This document shows, in pieces, positions 1-11,630 of a stretch of DNA of 64,000 nt. The stretch is taken from positions 17,656,001 to 17,720,000 of the forward strand of contig BSBN01001965.1 in NCBI GenBank assembly GCA_027924645.1, in the 5' to 3' direction. Every line of letters begins with the position of its first letter. The first letter of the stretch is position 1. Under the pieces are notes generated by a model that worked only from the letters and a program-made list of their open reading frames with translations, was not told where the DNA came from and ran no database searches. The position numbers were made by a program, and so were the translations under genes. The DNA comes from Cunninghamia lanceolata. Its lineage: Eukaryota > Streptophyta > Pinopsida > Cupressales > Cupressaceae.

Positions 1-276
1 ATGGTGGTGGATCGTATTGCTGAACACCAAAGTCAGGTAAAGAAACTCTTCGACAAGAAGGCAAAGGCTGGTGAGTTTCAGATTGGAGATCAAGTCTTGT
101 TGTGGGACAAGAGGAGAGAACCAAAGGGAATGCATGGAAAATTTGATTCCTTGTGGAGAGGTCCATTCACCATTCATCAATTCTATGGTGAAAATAGTTT
201 CTTGCTAGAGTATTAGGATGGGACACCATTCTTGCTACCTCATAGTGGGCAACATCTGAAGCACTTCAATCCTTGA
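1..276 (+). pseudogene. Ty3/gypsy pol, integrase C-terminal end (element G)
   Basis: This is the last part of a retrotransposon integrase, which inserts element cDNA into the chromosome. Visible are a lysine-rich stretch, the GD-QVLLWDKRRE segment and the W-GPF-I motif of the plant gypsy integrase C-terminal (GPY/F-type) fold, about residues 29-62. The frame is open from the window edge. A TAG at 214-216 interrupts it, after which the same frame continues (DGTPFLLPHSGQHLKHF) to a TGA at 274-276, the likely natural end. No chromodomain follows, so it resembles the Athila/Tat side of gypsy rather than a chromovirus. The upstream pol lies outside the window. Confidence 0.8.
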
Positions 277-728
277 AGTATTAGATAAGTTCAATTGTAT
301 ATTTGTATAGTTGTGTGTTTATTTTTGTATTTTTGTTCAGTCTTTGTGTCTTTTTCTTTTTAGCTTGACTCTATAGCACAATGGCATGGATGAAGGCACT
401 TAGAGACTAGATTCTACTCCCTTCAATCATTTCAAAGTTCAATCGAAGGAAGTTCCCTAGTTAGAGCCAGCTATTGTTCTCAAAATTAGCTGTGCTTAGT
501 TTTGTAGACAACCCCCACGAAACTTGTCCATTTCGTGAATCTACACTCTAAGCTCGCAACACAAGACAAGATTCCATTGAACTCATGTGAACTCATTTGA
601 CATTCTAAACTAGTTTGTAACATTTCCTTGAATTGGTTTCTTGATATTCGCAAAGATCGTTCAAGTCAAACTGATTAAAATGTCAATTTTAGCCATTTTC
701 AAGAGTTAGTAAATTTTTGAGTTTTGAT

Positions 729-1018
729 ATGCAATGGTGGCATTTTTTGCCGCTCTTACATGTCTCTTTTTAAGTTTTGTTGCATATGTAATGGCATCAT
801 TTTTTGCCACTCTTACATAGGTTTTTCTTTAAATATGTAAAGGTGGCGAAATTTGCCGCGGTTACATATTTCTCCAATGTGTACATGTACTGTTGGTGAA
901 TTTCACCGCCTTTGCATGTTTGATACCATATATACGGGGTCGGCTAATTTTGCCGCCCATGCAAGATCTCTGAATCTTGAACTTTGAGTGCCATTAATGG
1001 CCACTCATGCCACTCATT
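729..1018. repeat. Palindromic repeat cluster 1
   Basis: Six diverged copies of an inverted-repeat unit occur near 729-762, 785-818, 834-867, 886-919, 931-965 and 986-1018. The core resembles GGTGGCAAAATTTGCCGCC and is flanked by ATG(C/T)AA on the left and (T/G)CATG or TACAT on the right. Spacing is about 45-55 bp. The copy at 834-867 keeps a good core (GGTGGCGAAATTTGCCGCG). Confidence 0.8.
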
Positions 1019-1522
1019 AAAGTCATGTTTTTTGAGCTATTAAAATTGTCTTTTTGGTCATTTGGTTTTCATTCTTTCTGGCTTTCCTGTCGACTCCTTC
1101 GCACCATTCAGCTGCATCATTTTGGATTCAACCAAACTCTTCATCAAACTTAGGTTTTCTGCTGATGCTATAGGTGCAGTTTTTACTTTCTTCCATTTTC
1201 CTTCCTAGGGTTTTGGTTAATATGATGGTTTGTATGGCTTTTTGATTTTGTTTTGTTTGATTTTTGTTACAGGACTTTGTTATATGGTTGTTTTCCTGAT
1301 TGTTATGTCCATGTTTTGTTTAAATCTTAGTTCATTTTTCATGTCGAATATGTTTTTAGACTGGACTAATACTATGCCCTAAGTTATACCTATATAGATG
1401 TCGGTGGGTTTGTCGATCAAACCTCAAAGCCAAGTTATGCTTCATTATGCCGTTGTATGTATTACGGCATCAGCTGTATTAGCCACATCGGCATATGTCT
1501 TTTGAAGGTCTTCGTCCAAGGC

Positions 1523-1875
1523 ACAATTGGTGGGAATTTCTGCCACTCAAACCTTTTAATACTAACCAGAAGGCAAGGTGGATGGGTGGCAAAACTTGCC
1601 ACCCTTACATAAAAACCTTGTAACTCCTTCTATGAGTAGTGTTGACAAAATTTGCCACTCATACAACCTTGTAAATCTTACAACATGTGGTAGTGGTAAT
1701 ATTTTCTGCTTTAACATCAAAACTTTGCAAAATCCCTTTCTACCTGCATTAGTGGTGAATTTGGCTGCTCCGACAAGTTTTTTCTAACCACATGCAGTGG
1801 CGGCAAAATTTGCCGCCGATGCAAGTATGAGAAAACCCCTTATATGCAAGGGTGTTAAATTTTGCCGCCCATGAA
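1523..1875. repeat. Palindromic repeat cluster 2
   Basis: About seven further copies occur near 1523-1551, 1575-1610, 1635-1665, 1684-1718, 1745-1777, 1792-1825 and 1844-1875. The best is 1799-1817, GGCGGCAAAATTTGCCGCC, with perfect 9-bp arms around one base. The copy at 1584-1604 has perfect 9-bp arms around AAC. The copies at 1684-1718 and 1745-1777 are weak. The spacing matches cluster 1. Confidence 0.8.
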
Positions 1876-2125
1876 AATATTCTCCCAGATTTTCCTAACT
1901 ATGGGAAATTTTCATTTTTTATTTTCCGAGTCCGCTTTCCTTTGATTTTTGGCCTGCTCGCTCTATAGCCCTTTTTCAAGCATGTTTCCATAGTCATGAT
2001 CATCAACATGCAATTTTCCTAGATTATCAGTATTTTTCCTAATTGCATGATCATGACTTTTTGCTGTAGTTTCTTCTATGGATCTTCATTCTCCATCAGC
2101 ATCCTCTTGGTGATAGCTAGTCCAG

Positions 2126-4321
2126 ATGACTGAGTTGTCCCTGATGAAATCAAAAGTGATGAAGTACAAATATCAAGGTGTTTTCCCAATCACCTCAGTC
2201 AATTCTAATGTTGATGACATTAGAGATACAAAGATCGGTCATGTGGACATGGCTGAGTTTGTAGAGACAACCAAGTCTAGCAACCCCAGTGCTATGATGA
2301 AGAAGATAATTGACAGTAATATTCATCTGGTGTCATCTTTCCCAGTGGCAGCTCACAACACAAAATTTGTTCTTCAGTGTGCCCATTTCTATAACAAAGA
2401 TATTAGAGCTATGGTGGACGCCAGTGGCAATGTGATAATTAGGTTGGATCCTGAGTTCATTGACAAAGTGTTCATGTGTCCTCCTGCTACAGAAGTGTTA
2501 AAGCTTGACTTTGTTGAAGCACAGAAGGAATATGACAAAAATCTTGAGAAGGCAAAGAAAGTAATCAACAATAAATGGTTGAAGACTACAAGGTCAAATT
2601 TTTCAAGGTGGCCACGTAGTTTTCCTCAAAGTGACTTTGTGGAAGAAGTGGGTGACTTGATTACTCTCCTCAGCAGGATAAGAGGTTTGTCTTCCTCTTT
2701 ACAGTTTCATGAATGGATGTATCCTTTCATTAAGGTCATACTCTAGGGTAAACAAACCATTTTCTGGGGTGAACATATCAGCAACGCTTTGTATGAATAG
2801 CTGACGAAGGTGTCCACTACCTTCAAGTTCTACATGACCTCCTATCTAGTATACATTGTAGCCTCAATGAGGATTTTTCTAAGATTAACATCAAAAGGGG
2901 ATAGGAGGGTAATCCCTGTATACCAATACTATTGTCAGTTAAAACTAAAAGGTTCAATTCATCATTTCAGAAGAGTAAATGATGCATTATTTGCAGTATT
3001 CCTATGTCTTTTTGATCCCCAACTAGAACAAAGAAGAGTTTCAGATGAGGCATGGATAGTGGTAAATGACTTCGGGTGTATGTTCTTGCAATTTCCTTCT
3101 TTTTCATACTTGAGGGTTGGCTTTTTCCAAGGTTACCCTTATATGCTTCCAAGATTCCCTTCAGACAAACTGTTCTTAATAGAGTTGTGAAAACAAATGA
3201 TTGTCGTGTATAACAAACAAATGGAACTTAAGAAGCCTGGTTTCAGATTCCCAGTTGAAATCAGTAGATTTTCAGTATTGACTGTCGCAAAGGCAAGGGC
3301 CATGGAGATAGAGATGCAGCTGGTCACCATGAAGCAATTCAAAAGGAGACCGAAGTTTGACTACAGGGGTGTGAAAGATAAAATCAGAAGGAAAACTCAA
3401 TTTCATGAACCCATGGTAGAAGATGTTTGGGTAGATTTGAGGATAGAGGAAGATATCAGGAAGCTAGACTACAGTAGGTTATCCCTTGAACAGATTGAAT
3501 ATCTGGGACTTGCTGATATTCCAGAAGACCTAGTGGATGATAGAGAATTGGTTGATGATAGGTATAATACTGAACAAGTTACTAACACTCCTCTCCCTCC
3601 TATTCAGTGGTCTCAAAAGGAGTTGACCTCTTTGAGGAAAAGATTTGAGCCCATATTGGCTAACACCAATAACTCGCTGGTAGATAAAGGAATTACTCTG
3701 AAAGAATTCCTCACTGGATTAGAAACTGAAGTTCAAGAGCAAACTGGTAAAAAGGTGGAAAGTAGAATGAAGAGCAAGAGTGATGTTCCCTCATCCTCTA
3801 AAACACATAATCCTAAGATCAAATTTGTGACGAAGAAATCAAAAGTTGTGGAGGAAGAACCTGAAATAAAAGATATGGAAGCTGAGGAGCCAGCCACTGA
3901 AGAGATGGATGTTGAAGATGGGACTACAAATCAACAAGACGAGGAGGCTTTGTCTCCATAGGAAAATACACAACAAGAAATGTGAGTCTCATCCCCTTTG
4001 CTTGATACACCTGTTGCAGCTCCTGTGTCTATTTCCCCTATTGATATTCCCTCTTCTGAATCTCCCTCTCCTAAAATAATTTTTGATAATCCCCAAAACA
4101 CTTTTGAAGATGTCCTCCATTCTTTAGAGTCTATTCCTAGTTTGTCTTCTTCATCTTTTGATATTGGGGATGCATCCATTTTTGATCATTTTGTAATGAA
4201 AACTGAGCAAATCTCTAGTGCAAATGTAATAGGTGCAGTTTTTACTAACACCCCGCCTATTGTTTCTACTACCAATAGTTTGAAGTATAAACATCTATTC
4301 TGTAAAAAGAGAATGAGATGA
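2126..4321 (+). pseudogene. Unrecognised 732-codon retrotransposon ORF with five in-frame stops
   Basis: I do not recognise this protein. One frame runs from ATG 2126 to the terminal TGA at 4319-4321, broken only by stops at 2744 (TAG), 2798 (TAG), 3188 (TGA), 3959 (TAG) and 3980 (TGA). No frameshift is needed. The N-terminal 200 residues look globular. A hydrophobic stretch follows around 2830-2890 (FYMTSYLVYIVAS), then a basic region, and the last third is rich in acidic residues, Ser, Pro and Thr. It lies downstream of a gypsy pol end in the same orientation, the position of env-like or accessory ORFs in Athila/Tat-type elements. The minus-strand ORF at 5218-8497 has a similar layout (globular half, hydrophobic stretch, charged tail), but I could not establish homology. 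Confidence 0.6.
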
Positions 4322-4502
4322 AATGGAACCACCACAAATATAGTTTTTAGTGTACATAAATTTCATAAGTTATTTTATTTGTAAAAATCAAGCAACCAGA
4401 GAGAACCTCCCCTTGCTGAGAGGAGAGACTTTGTCTCATCATAGCTATGGCTGATATACCCATTTTGCCATTAGCGAGTTAACGAAAAAATATTCACCCA
4501 AC
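4322..4502. other. Junction spacer, nothing recognised
   Basis: About 180 bp lie between the end of the plus-strand ORF and the first base that aligns with the LTR of element D. I see no ORF, repeat or LTR terminus. The breakpoint that removed the distal part of D's 3' LTR falls near 4503. Confidence 0.5.
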
Positions 4503-4919
4503 AATCTTCAATACCTCAAAACTACAAGTCAAAATATTATTCAACTGAGGAAAGAAGACCAAATTATTGAGGTACTGTATATTGTTTCTTACATAAATTT
4601 GTTCACCTGGACTTAGACAATTCAGCATATGACTTCTGAAAGAAATCAAGAATTGAATATTGGAACATAACATCATCAAACAATTGAGAATCACATACCA
4701 GAACCACATAATGTGATCTTCAAGTGCAGAGAAGTATCAACTGAATTTCTATCACTATATTGATACCCTGTCAGTACTTAGTCAATTTTGGCTAAGTTAG
4801 TCTTTCCAAACCAAAAGGCTATGCACAAGTTTGTCATAGGAATTATCTCCAAACATGTCATGTTGTTGCCATCAATGACAAAATCATATCAATAGTGTCT
4901 CTTGACTATGTTGCCACCA
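4503..4919 (-). repeat. Truncated 3' LTR of element D
   Basis: About 417 bp align with 11214-11630 (shared runs such as CTTCAATACCTCAAAAC and CTTGATACCCTGTCA, with scattered substitutions). On the minus strand it begins TGGTGGCAACATAG directly after the polypurine tract. About 1.1 kb of the LTR is missing at the low-coordinate side. Confidence 0.85.
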
Positions 4920-5054
4920 ATCTCCCCCTTTGGCATTGATGACAACACTTAGTGAAAAATTCTTGCCTGCTCCCCCTTATGATATTCACTCTATTTTTCT
5001 TCTTCCTTTGAGATGTTTGGCCATTTTTCACAGGATCTTCTTTTCCCCCTTTGA
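4920..5054 (-). promoter_or_regulatory. Multiple polypurine tracts of element D
   Basis: Read on the minus strand, GCCAAAGGGGGAGAT abuts the 3' LTR (4921-4935). Further AAGGGGGAGC-like and AAAGGGGGAAAAG-like tracts lie near 4970-4979 and 5041-5053. The proximal tract is the expected plus-strand primer; the extra copies fit the multi-PPT arrangement known for Sireviruses. Confidence 0.75.
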
Positions 5055-5217
5055 CATCAATGGCAAAGCTATATGTACAAGTAGCAAAATTATGTCAAAA
5101 CTTCAAAAGTGTCATACTCTATTGCATATGTACAGGTACAATCTTCCATCTTAGTTAGTTGTAGATGGTAGAATATCATTATAAGTGGTTTTTATCAGAG
5201 CTGACTCTCCATCCCAT

Positions 5218-8200
5218 CTATTCTTTGAACTCTCCAAAATTTGAATCTGACCATTTATTAGAAAAAATTAATTTTTCTTTCTTTTGCACATCTGAGGGTG
5301 TATCTATTATTGCTTTCACTTTCAAAGCTTCTTCTACAAGATTTGTCATTGAATCTTTTTTAGGACTTATCAACCCTCTTAACTGGCACAACCTATTTTT
5401 AATTTCTTCCCTTTTATTCATCAGACTGCTTAAGTTATTGTGGATATTTACAAATTGTGTCTCTTTACTATTTATTGATTCAACTATCAGATCACATGAC
5501 TTAGAGATATTTAATAATTGGAGTTCCAGATCCTTGATTTTTTCTTCTAACTCCTTAGTAACTTCTAGCCATGATAAAAAAAAATTGTATATATCATATG
5601 ATTCCTTAATGGGCTTCTCTATACCTTTGATTATATTGTCTAGATTTTTTTTATCATTGTCCATCATGGTCTTTAATTCAACTAACCTTTTCTCATTGTA
5701 TTTGCTTTTGATCTTTATTTCTATAGACTTCTCAAAAGACTCAAAATGGGTACTTACTAATTTTATCAGACCTTGAGTTGATCAGTTGATGGAAGTGATG
5801 TGTCCTTTTGGTGTGAAGGCATCAACTTCTCCAAGATATTAGATACTTCACCAATGAGTTCACTATCCTGTATATGTGACTTCAACATTTCTTCTTGTGA
5901 CTTTGCATGAAAAACTGTACTGAGTTTCATCTTTTGTAGTGGGGACATAAAATCTAGGCTTAATTGACCTTGTAGCAACTCATTTGATTCCAACAATTGA
6001 CTTTCTTGTTGTTTCTCAAGAAATTCCCTTGCCAATTTAATAGGGTCTTTGGTGATGGTGTCAGCTGCAGTGTCTCTTCTCCTTTCTTCAGACACTTCTT
6101 CTTTGTTTTTCTTAGGTGGTTCCAGATCTATAGTCTCTTGTTGAACAATGTTTTGCACTGATGAAGGGATTCTCTCAACTTGTTCATGTTCTTGATCATC
6201 TACTTTAATCTTCTCATCAATCTTCTCCTTGGTTGCTTGATCATCATCTTGATGTTCCGAAGGAGGGCTTGTCTCAGTTTGATTCTTGTCAGTTGTATCT
6301 AGACCCTTAGTAACAGGCGCTTGATCTTCATTCTCCTTTATCACTTCATCATTTTTGTTTAACCCTTTGTCTATGCTAACATCTGGAGTAGATGTGGCAT
6401 CTCCAACACTTGTTTCTTCATTATCATATATGGTTGGGAGATGAAATTCCTTCAAAACTGTCAAAGTGATTTCCTCGGTTTCCTTGACTACCTTCTCAAT
6501 GTCATCTTCCATTAGAGTATTCATCGTTTTCTTTGTTCTAAATTCTTTATGAAGCACTTTGAAGATTTTTGCCTTTTCTTCTAGGGTGATTTCAGGACAT
6601 AGCTTTATTAATGTGTGTTCTCTAAGCTCAATGTCCTTGGCCATAGAAGCCTCTTTCCTTGCAGAGTTTATACTTCTCAAGCTGTCTGAGAGATCAACAA
6701 TTATTTCAATAAGGGATTTATTGTATATGTTCAAGTATTTGATGATAGCAATCTCAATGTTGTTTTTATTTGCATCATCGTACAATTGGGCAATAGGTTT
6801 TAGATTACCATCAATTGTAATGGATTTCAATACATCCTCTAGAGTTATTGTAGCCTATACTTTCATAGGCTTTGCAATCTTCTCCTTCTTTCCTCCTTTA
6901 TTCTTTCCAGAGAGCTTGTCTTGCTTAGAATTGGAGGATTTAGTTGATTTTGTTCCCATCTTTCTAACCTCTTCATCTAATTTTGTTTCTTCATGATCTT
7001 TATCCATACTGACATAGACTCTGTGTCCTTTGGTCTTTGGCCTTTTATGACCTTTTTCAGTGGTTTTCTTGGAGGGTGCTTCTACAGATGGGGTAGGACC
7101 GAAGGATGTAGGTGTAGTTGTAGAGGTTGTTTAATAAGATGTGGAACCTCTTGTCGTCTTCTTTAGAGCTGCAGGTGCCTCTATCTTTATCTCTTGCAAT
7201 TTTGGAGCCTTTCTAGGATCACATTCCTTCAATTTTTTAGTTGTTCTTGCCCTTGTTTTAGCAACCTCTTCTTTCATAATCCCTATGCTCTAGGCATATT
7301 CCTCTACCAATTTCCTCATCTTTTTCTGATTTTCTAGTTTTCTTAGTTCAACATGAAGTTTTACAGATAACTCTTCATAAGTGCCAAATCTTGGCTCAGA
7401 GGTATCCCTAGGTTTATTTAACATGAGCTTGGCATATCCATCTAACACATCTGCATCTAATTGATACCCCATTGGCATAATCCAAACCATTCTATGTTCA
7501 ACAACCTCCACCATACATTGATCCTTATTTACAATAAAGCGTATGTCATCTTTATACTTCTCCACAATTGTCTTAGGTATCCTTTCCCTAGATTGCATTG
7601 TCCTTTGGAAGTTCTTGTAATAGCCCCATAAGGCTGTAGTTTGGGCATCATAACTTCCTATACCACTTAAATGGTTTCTAATTTGGATTGCAACTGGTTT
7701 AGATCACTATTCCAAAATAGGTTCTTTAACCCTAGTAGTTCTTGGATGAAGCAAAAGAATAGACAAAGAATTAAAGTACTGAACTTGAATGGATATTTCT
7801 ACTCCTTTGTCTTATTTAGATTCTCCATCAGTTGTGTCTAGAGAAACTCACAAAGATCATAATCTGCATTCTCCTTGATCATCTCATAGGCTATGTCTAT
7901 AGTAGTACAAGAGATAGAATTCTCCTAGTTTGTGAAGTAAATTTTGCAGCCTATGACCATGGATGCAAATCTCATTGCATGGTCTTCAATGTCATTCACT
8001 GTTAAAGCCCTTTTGTCAAATTTGGCTCTGGTGTCTTTCATCACTATATCATTCTTTATAGCTTTTAACATACGTACTAATCTAGTGGAGGTTAATCCAG
8101 TCATGACTCTTATCGCATTCTTTATAATCATGAATGGTCTCTCCAACCACATAAATTCGTCATGGATCCTGCTCAAAACATAATAGACCCATTCATCCTC

Positions 8201-8497
8201 AATAAATGTAGGGAAGTCTATATACTGAATAAATTTCATTACTTCCAGGGTGTTATATTCTTCTTTCAAATCATAATTGTCACTTCTCAAGTGATTCAAA
8301 TAAAGATCAGAAAACCTATTGTCACCAAATTCTTCTAGGGCGACATGAATGTATGCCCTAACATCTTCTGCATGCATTACACCAAACAAAATTTTTGAAA
8401 ATGCACCATTTGGGTCGACCTATACTGATTTGAAAGGGTGTTTCTTGAATTTTAGCCTCAGTCTCTTAGTTATATCAACCACTTGTGGTGTTGCCAT
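5218..8497 (-). pseudogene. Unrecognised 3.3-kb ORF of element D (env-like position)
   Basis: I do not recognise this protein family. The start chosen is ATG at 8497 (MATPQVVDITKRL), in frame with the open stretch 8389-7925 after a TAG at 8422-8420. Further segments are 7598-7290, 6830-5766 and 5667-5218, separated by stops and by frameshifts (one at about 5765 rejoins the last two segments). The N-terminal half looks globular, a hydrophobic stretch lies near 7760-7800 (TLILCLFFCFI), residues around 6100-6450 are very acidic and lysine-rich, and the C-terminal part is predicted by eye to be coiled coil (LEEKIKDLELQLLNI). It occupies the slot between gag and the polypurine tract that Sireviruses fill with pol plus an env-like gene. 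Function unknown. Confidence 0.6.
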
Positions 8498-9029
8498 TTC
8501 GTAATGATTCAAACAAATCTACAGTAGAGTTTTAAACTAAAAAATATCTCTTTTGTCTAATTTAGGGTTTACTTGAACTTGCTTTGAATCACTTTGGAAA
8601 TCACTATAGTTGCTTGGAATTTCACTTCAGTTCTCCTTAGACACTTGATATTTGAATGTAAAGTGATTAACCTTTTGAATACAAGCCTTTTAACCCTTTA
8701 TTTTCCTTAACCTACTCGCCATAAATGTTATCTTTCAAAAAGTTGTCAAAAACTTCTCTGTCAAGCATAGTTAATCAAGATTGCTCCAAAATGCTCTAAA
8801 TGCTTTGCATTTGATCTTTTTCTTCTGGAATTTCTTTCAAAAGATCTGTCATATAAATCTTTTCATCATATCTTTGTGTCAGATCCCAGCACTGATTATC
8901 TGGCTAGGGGATTAGGATTTTCAAAACTGCTCCCCCTGAGCCAGATCTCCCAATTTACTTCCTGGAGGAAGTATTTGCACCGAAAGATGGTGTGGATCCT
9001 TCCTTGACCTCAATCACATCTTTCTTGAT
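8498..9029. other. Spacer between gag remnant and long ORF of element D
   Basis: On the minus strand this reads as a degraded continuation of gag-like sequence with several stops and no pol motif. This is where protease-integrase-RT-RNase H would be expected. Confidence 0.5.
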
Positions 9030-10087
9030 CTAGATCTTGCCCATCTCTTTCTTGGTTTCAACTAGATCAACTTTACTCTTTCCTTTATCTTCCCTCTGCT
9101 CTATTTTCTTCTCTTTTGCATAGTAGTTTCTTTTCACATTCTTACTTCTACAGAAATTTTCCACATGTCCAGGTTTGTTACAATTGTAACACACAATATT
9201 CCTCCATCCTTGATTCCTTCTATTGATTGGATTTATCCTTGATCTACATTGGTTATCCATATTACCAAATCTATTGCATGCAAAGCATCTTTCATTGAAG
9301 GATTGAGTATTGTTAAAACCATTCATCATTACACTGCTACATTCACTTTCCATGTGACCAGTTCTTTTGCAATTGAAATATTGACCAGAGAAAGATGGAA
9401 TATTATGATTTATTCTACTCCTGCACTGAGTAGCCCCATGATAGGACTTATTGCATTTAAGACAATAGCCATTGAAAGATGGGTAACTTTGAGCATTTGG
9501 CTAACTAATTGGAGGTCTTCTAGATCTTATTCTCTAATTCCTAAACTGGTTGCCTTTGTTTTTCCCCATCTCAATGTTTTCTTGACCTAAATTAGAACTT
9601 TCTCCTTTTTCAATTCCCAAACCTTTCTTATCATCTATATTTTTCTAACTACGAAGCAACTCATCAAGCTTTGCAGAGCTTATTTTGAACTTTTCTCTGT
9701 AACTATTTGCCACCTCCAAATCAAACTTCAGAAGTATAATGTCTTTTGCCAACTTTTCACATTCTTCATATTTGTCTTTCAACATTTGATTCAAATGTTC
9801 CTCACCTTTTTTTCTCTTCAACCAACCTTGATAAATTACTTAGGGTTTCATTTTCTTCAATTAACTATTCACTTAGCTCTCTATTCCTATCCTTTGATCT
9901 ATTAACTTGTTCTCTTAGCCTTAGGATGCATTCATCTACTTCTTTGACATTTTCCTTCAAATCTTAGATATCTACTTCATGCTTATCAAGATCTTCAAGG
10001 GCTATTTTTAATTCTTGATCAATTGTGACATTGCCTAGAGCAAGATACTCTTTCCCAGATCATCCTCAAATTGTTAAACTTCTTCCA
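9030..10087 (-). pseudogene. Gag remnant with four CCHC zinc knuckles (element D)
   Basis: Gag packages element RNA. Only the C-terminal part remains: a coiled-coil-like region (about 9600-9980), then four CX2CX4HX4C knuckles at 9464-9423 (CLKCNKSYHGATQC), 9380-9339 (first Cys is Tyr), 9287-9246 (His is Asn) and 9191-9150 (CYNCNKPGHVENFC, intact). The ORF after ATG 9353 is open to 9030; upstream it is broken by stops. The usual copia gag core domain is missing although the primer site is only about 100 bp upstream of the remnant, so the N-terminal gag was deleted. One or two knuckles are usual, so four is notable. Confidence 0.75.
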
Positions 10088-10107
10088 AGGAACCTTTCTC
10101 TGATACC
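10088..10107 (-). promoter_or_regulatory. Primer binding site of element D (initiator Met tRNA)
   Basis: The minus strand reads TGGTATCAGAGAAAGGTTCC, two bases inside the LTR end at 10110. The first 11 bases match the complement of the 3' end of plant initiator Met tRNA. Confidence 0.85.
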
Positions 10108-10109
10108 AT

Positions 10110-11630
10110 TTGTTGAACATAATGAATACTAAGAGAGGGTTGAAGATCAATATTCTACAAAACCACTTCTTTACATGTTCATTGATCCAATTACCAAATT
10201 CAATAACATGAAAGTAGAATAAATATAAGAACAACAACCATATAGACATAACACATAGACACCATGATTTTTACATGGAAAACCCAAAATAGGGAAAAAC
10301 AATGGTGAGTGTTAGATCACAATATATTATGATATCAATACCAAATTACATGAAGGCTCACTGCCTTATGGTTCACTTCCTGAGGACTCACTATCCAAAC
10401 AAGTGCTCACTACAATAGGCTCATTACAAAAAGAAAAGTGAAGAAAAGATAGATAAGGAATGACTCACTGCCAAAAGAAAATTGCTACAAGTGCATCTAA
10501 AGAATGTTGAGGTGTAGTTCCATTTAGCTTAGTATTCAGACTCAAATGTCTTCATAATGTCTACCCTACTTTTTCTACTCTGCTTCACATATACTTTGCT
10601 CTTCTACCCTTATTATCCTTTTCTAGTCACAAAACTCCCTTAGATCACACACACATTGAATTTGCACTACACTCACACACATTCATCACTTCAAAGACAA
10701 AATCTATCAAGTATATATATATCTACATCAAGAATTTCCATAAACTAGATCGGTGGGCAAAAGATAAAGCTTGTATATTCAAGTTATACCTTATCGACCT
10801 ATTATTGTGCCCAAACAACAATGTGGACCCAATCAATCATGAAATAATCTTCATATGAGTCTAGATCTATTATGGAATCACTTAGATTAATGATTCCAAT
10901 CATATACCTTCATTGTACATTGATCTAACATGATTGTCAGATTAACCCTTAAGTGCACACGCAACTAGTTTGATTGTCATACCATAACCTTCAATGCAAA
11001 CCATATGAGACTTTAAAATTCATAACCAACATGCATTATGGACCTCTTATCATACCTTTAGAATCATAGAGCATAATACTCTTGCAGATCTTAGAACTAT
11101 TGTCCTGTCATAGAGAAATATTGTTAGACTGGAAGCCGATACTGGAGAACTTGTAAATTGTGATCCGATGAACTTCAAGATCTATAACTCTATATTTAGA
11201 TGCTCATGACATATATCTTCAATACCTCAAAACTTCAAATCAAAATATTCATTGGCAGAGGAATACAAACCAAATTACTCAGGTACTCTGTACTATTTTA
11301 GAATTAACTCTGTTCACCCTGACTTAGACAATTCACCATATGACTTCTGGAGGAAATCAAGACTTGAACACTGGAACATATCATCATCAGACAACTCAGA
11401 ATCACATACTTGAACCACATACTGTGATCTTCAACTGCAGAGGAGTATCAACTAAATTTCTAATATTGTCTTGATACCCTGTCAATACTTAGTCAATTTT
11501 GGCTAAGTTAGTCTTTCTAGACCAAAAGGTTCTGCACAACTTTGTCACAAGATTTATCTCCAAACATGTTAGGTTGTTGCCATCAATGACAACATCATAT
11601 CAACAGTGTCTCTTGACTATGTTGCCAACA
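10110..11630 (-). repeat. 5' LTR of element D (1,521 bp)
   Basis: On the minus strand it runs TGTTGGCAACATAG ... ATTATGTTCAACA, with TG/CA termini. It contains the promoter and polyadenylation signals in principle. The part 11214-11630 matches the 3' LTR. The region around 10260-10330 (GGAAAACCC, GGGAAAAAC) resembles the R/U5 sequence seen in the other copia LTRs of this window. Confidence 0.85.

Larger units (their letters stand above)
277..2125 (+). other. Noncoding spacer between gypsy pol end and downstream ORF
   Basis: No convincing ORF is present; the 69-codon ORF at 1578-1787 only crosses repeats. The stretch is T-rich and carries two clusters of diverged palindromic repeats (listed separately). 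A long spacer between pol and an additional downstream ORF is the arrangement of Athila/Tat-type elements, so this is read as part of element G rather than host sequence. That is an inference. Confidence 0.55.
4503..11630 (-). mobile_element. Element D: pol-less Ty1/copia (Sirevirus-like) retrotransposon
   Basis: On the minus strand the order is 5' LTR (11630-10110), primer site (10107-10088), gag remnant (to 9030), unrecognised long ORF (8497-5218), polypurine tracts and a truncated 3' LTR (4919-4503). Protease, integrase, reverse transcriptase and RNase H are all absent, so D must have depended on enzymes supplied by a relative. The initiator-Met primer site, several AAAGGGGGAG-like tracts before the 3' LTR and an extra ORF there are Sirevirus traits. 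The 5' LTR edge is flanked by AAGTG (11631-11635), but the matching target duplication is lost with the truncated end. Confidence 0.75.

Noticed and set aside
4930..5776. Plus-strand ORFs opposite the end of element D's long ORF
   Set aside because: They are antisense shadows of the minus-strand frame, rich in Phe/Leu/Ser as expected from reverse reading of Lys/Glu codons.
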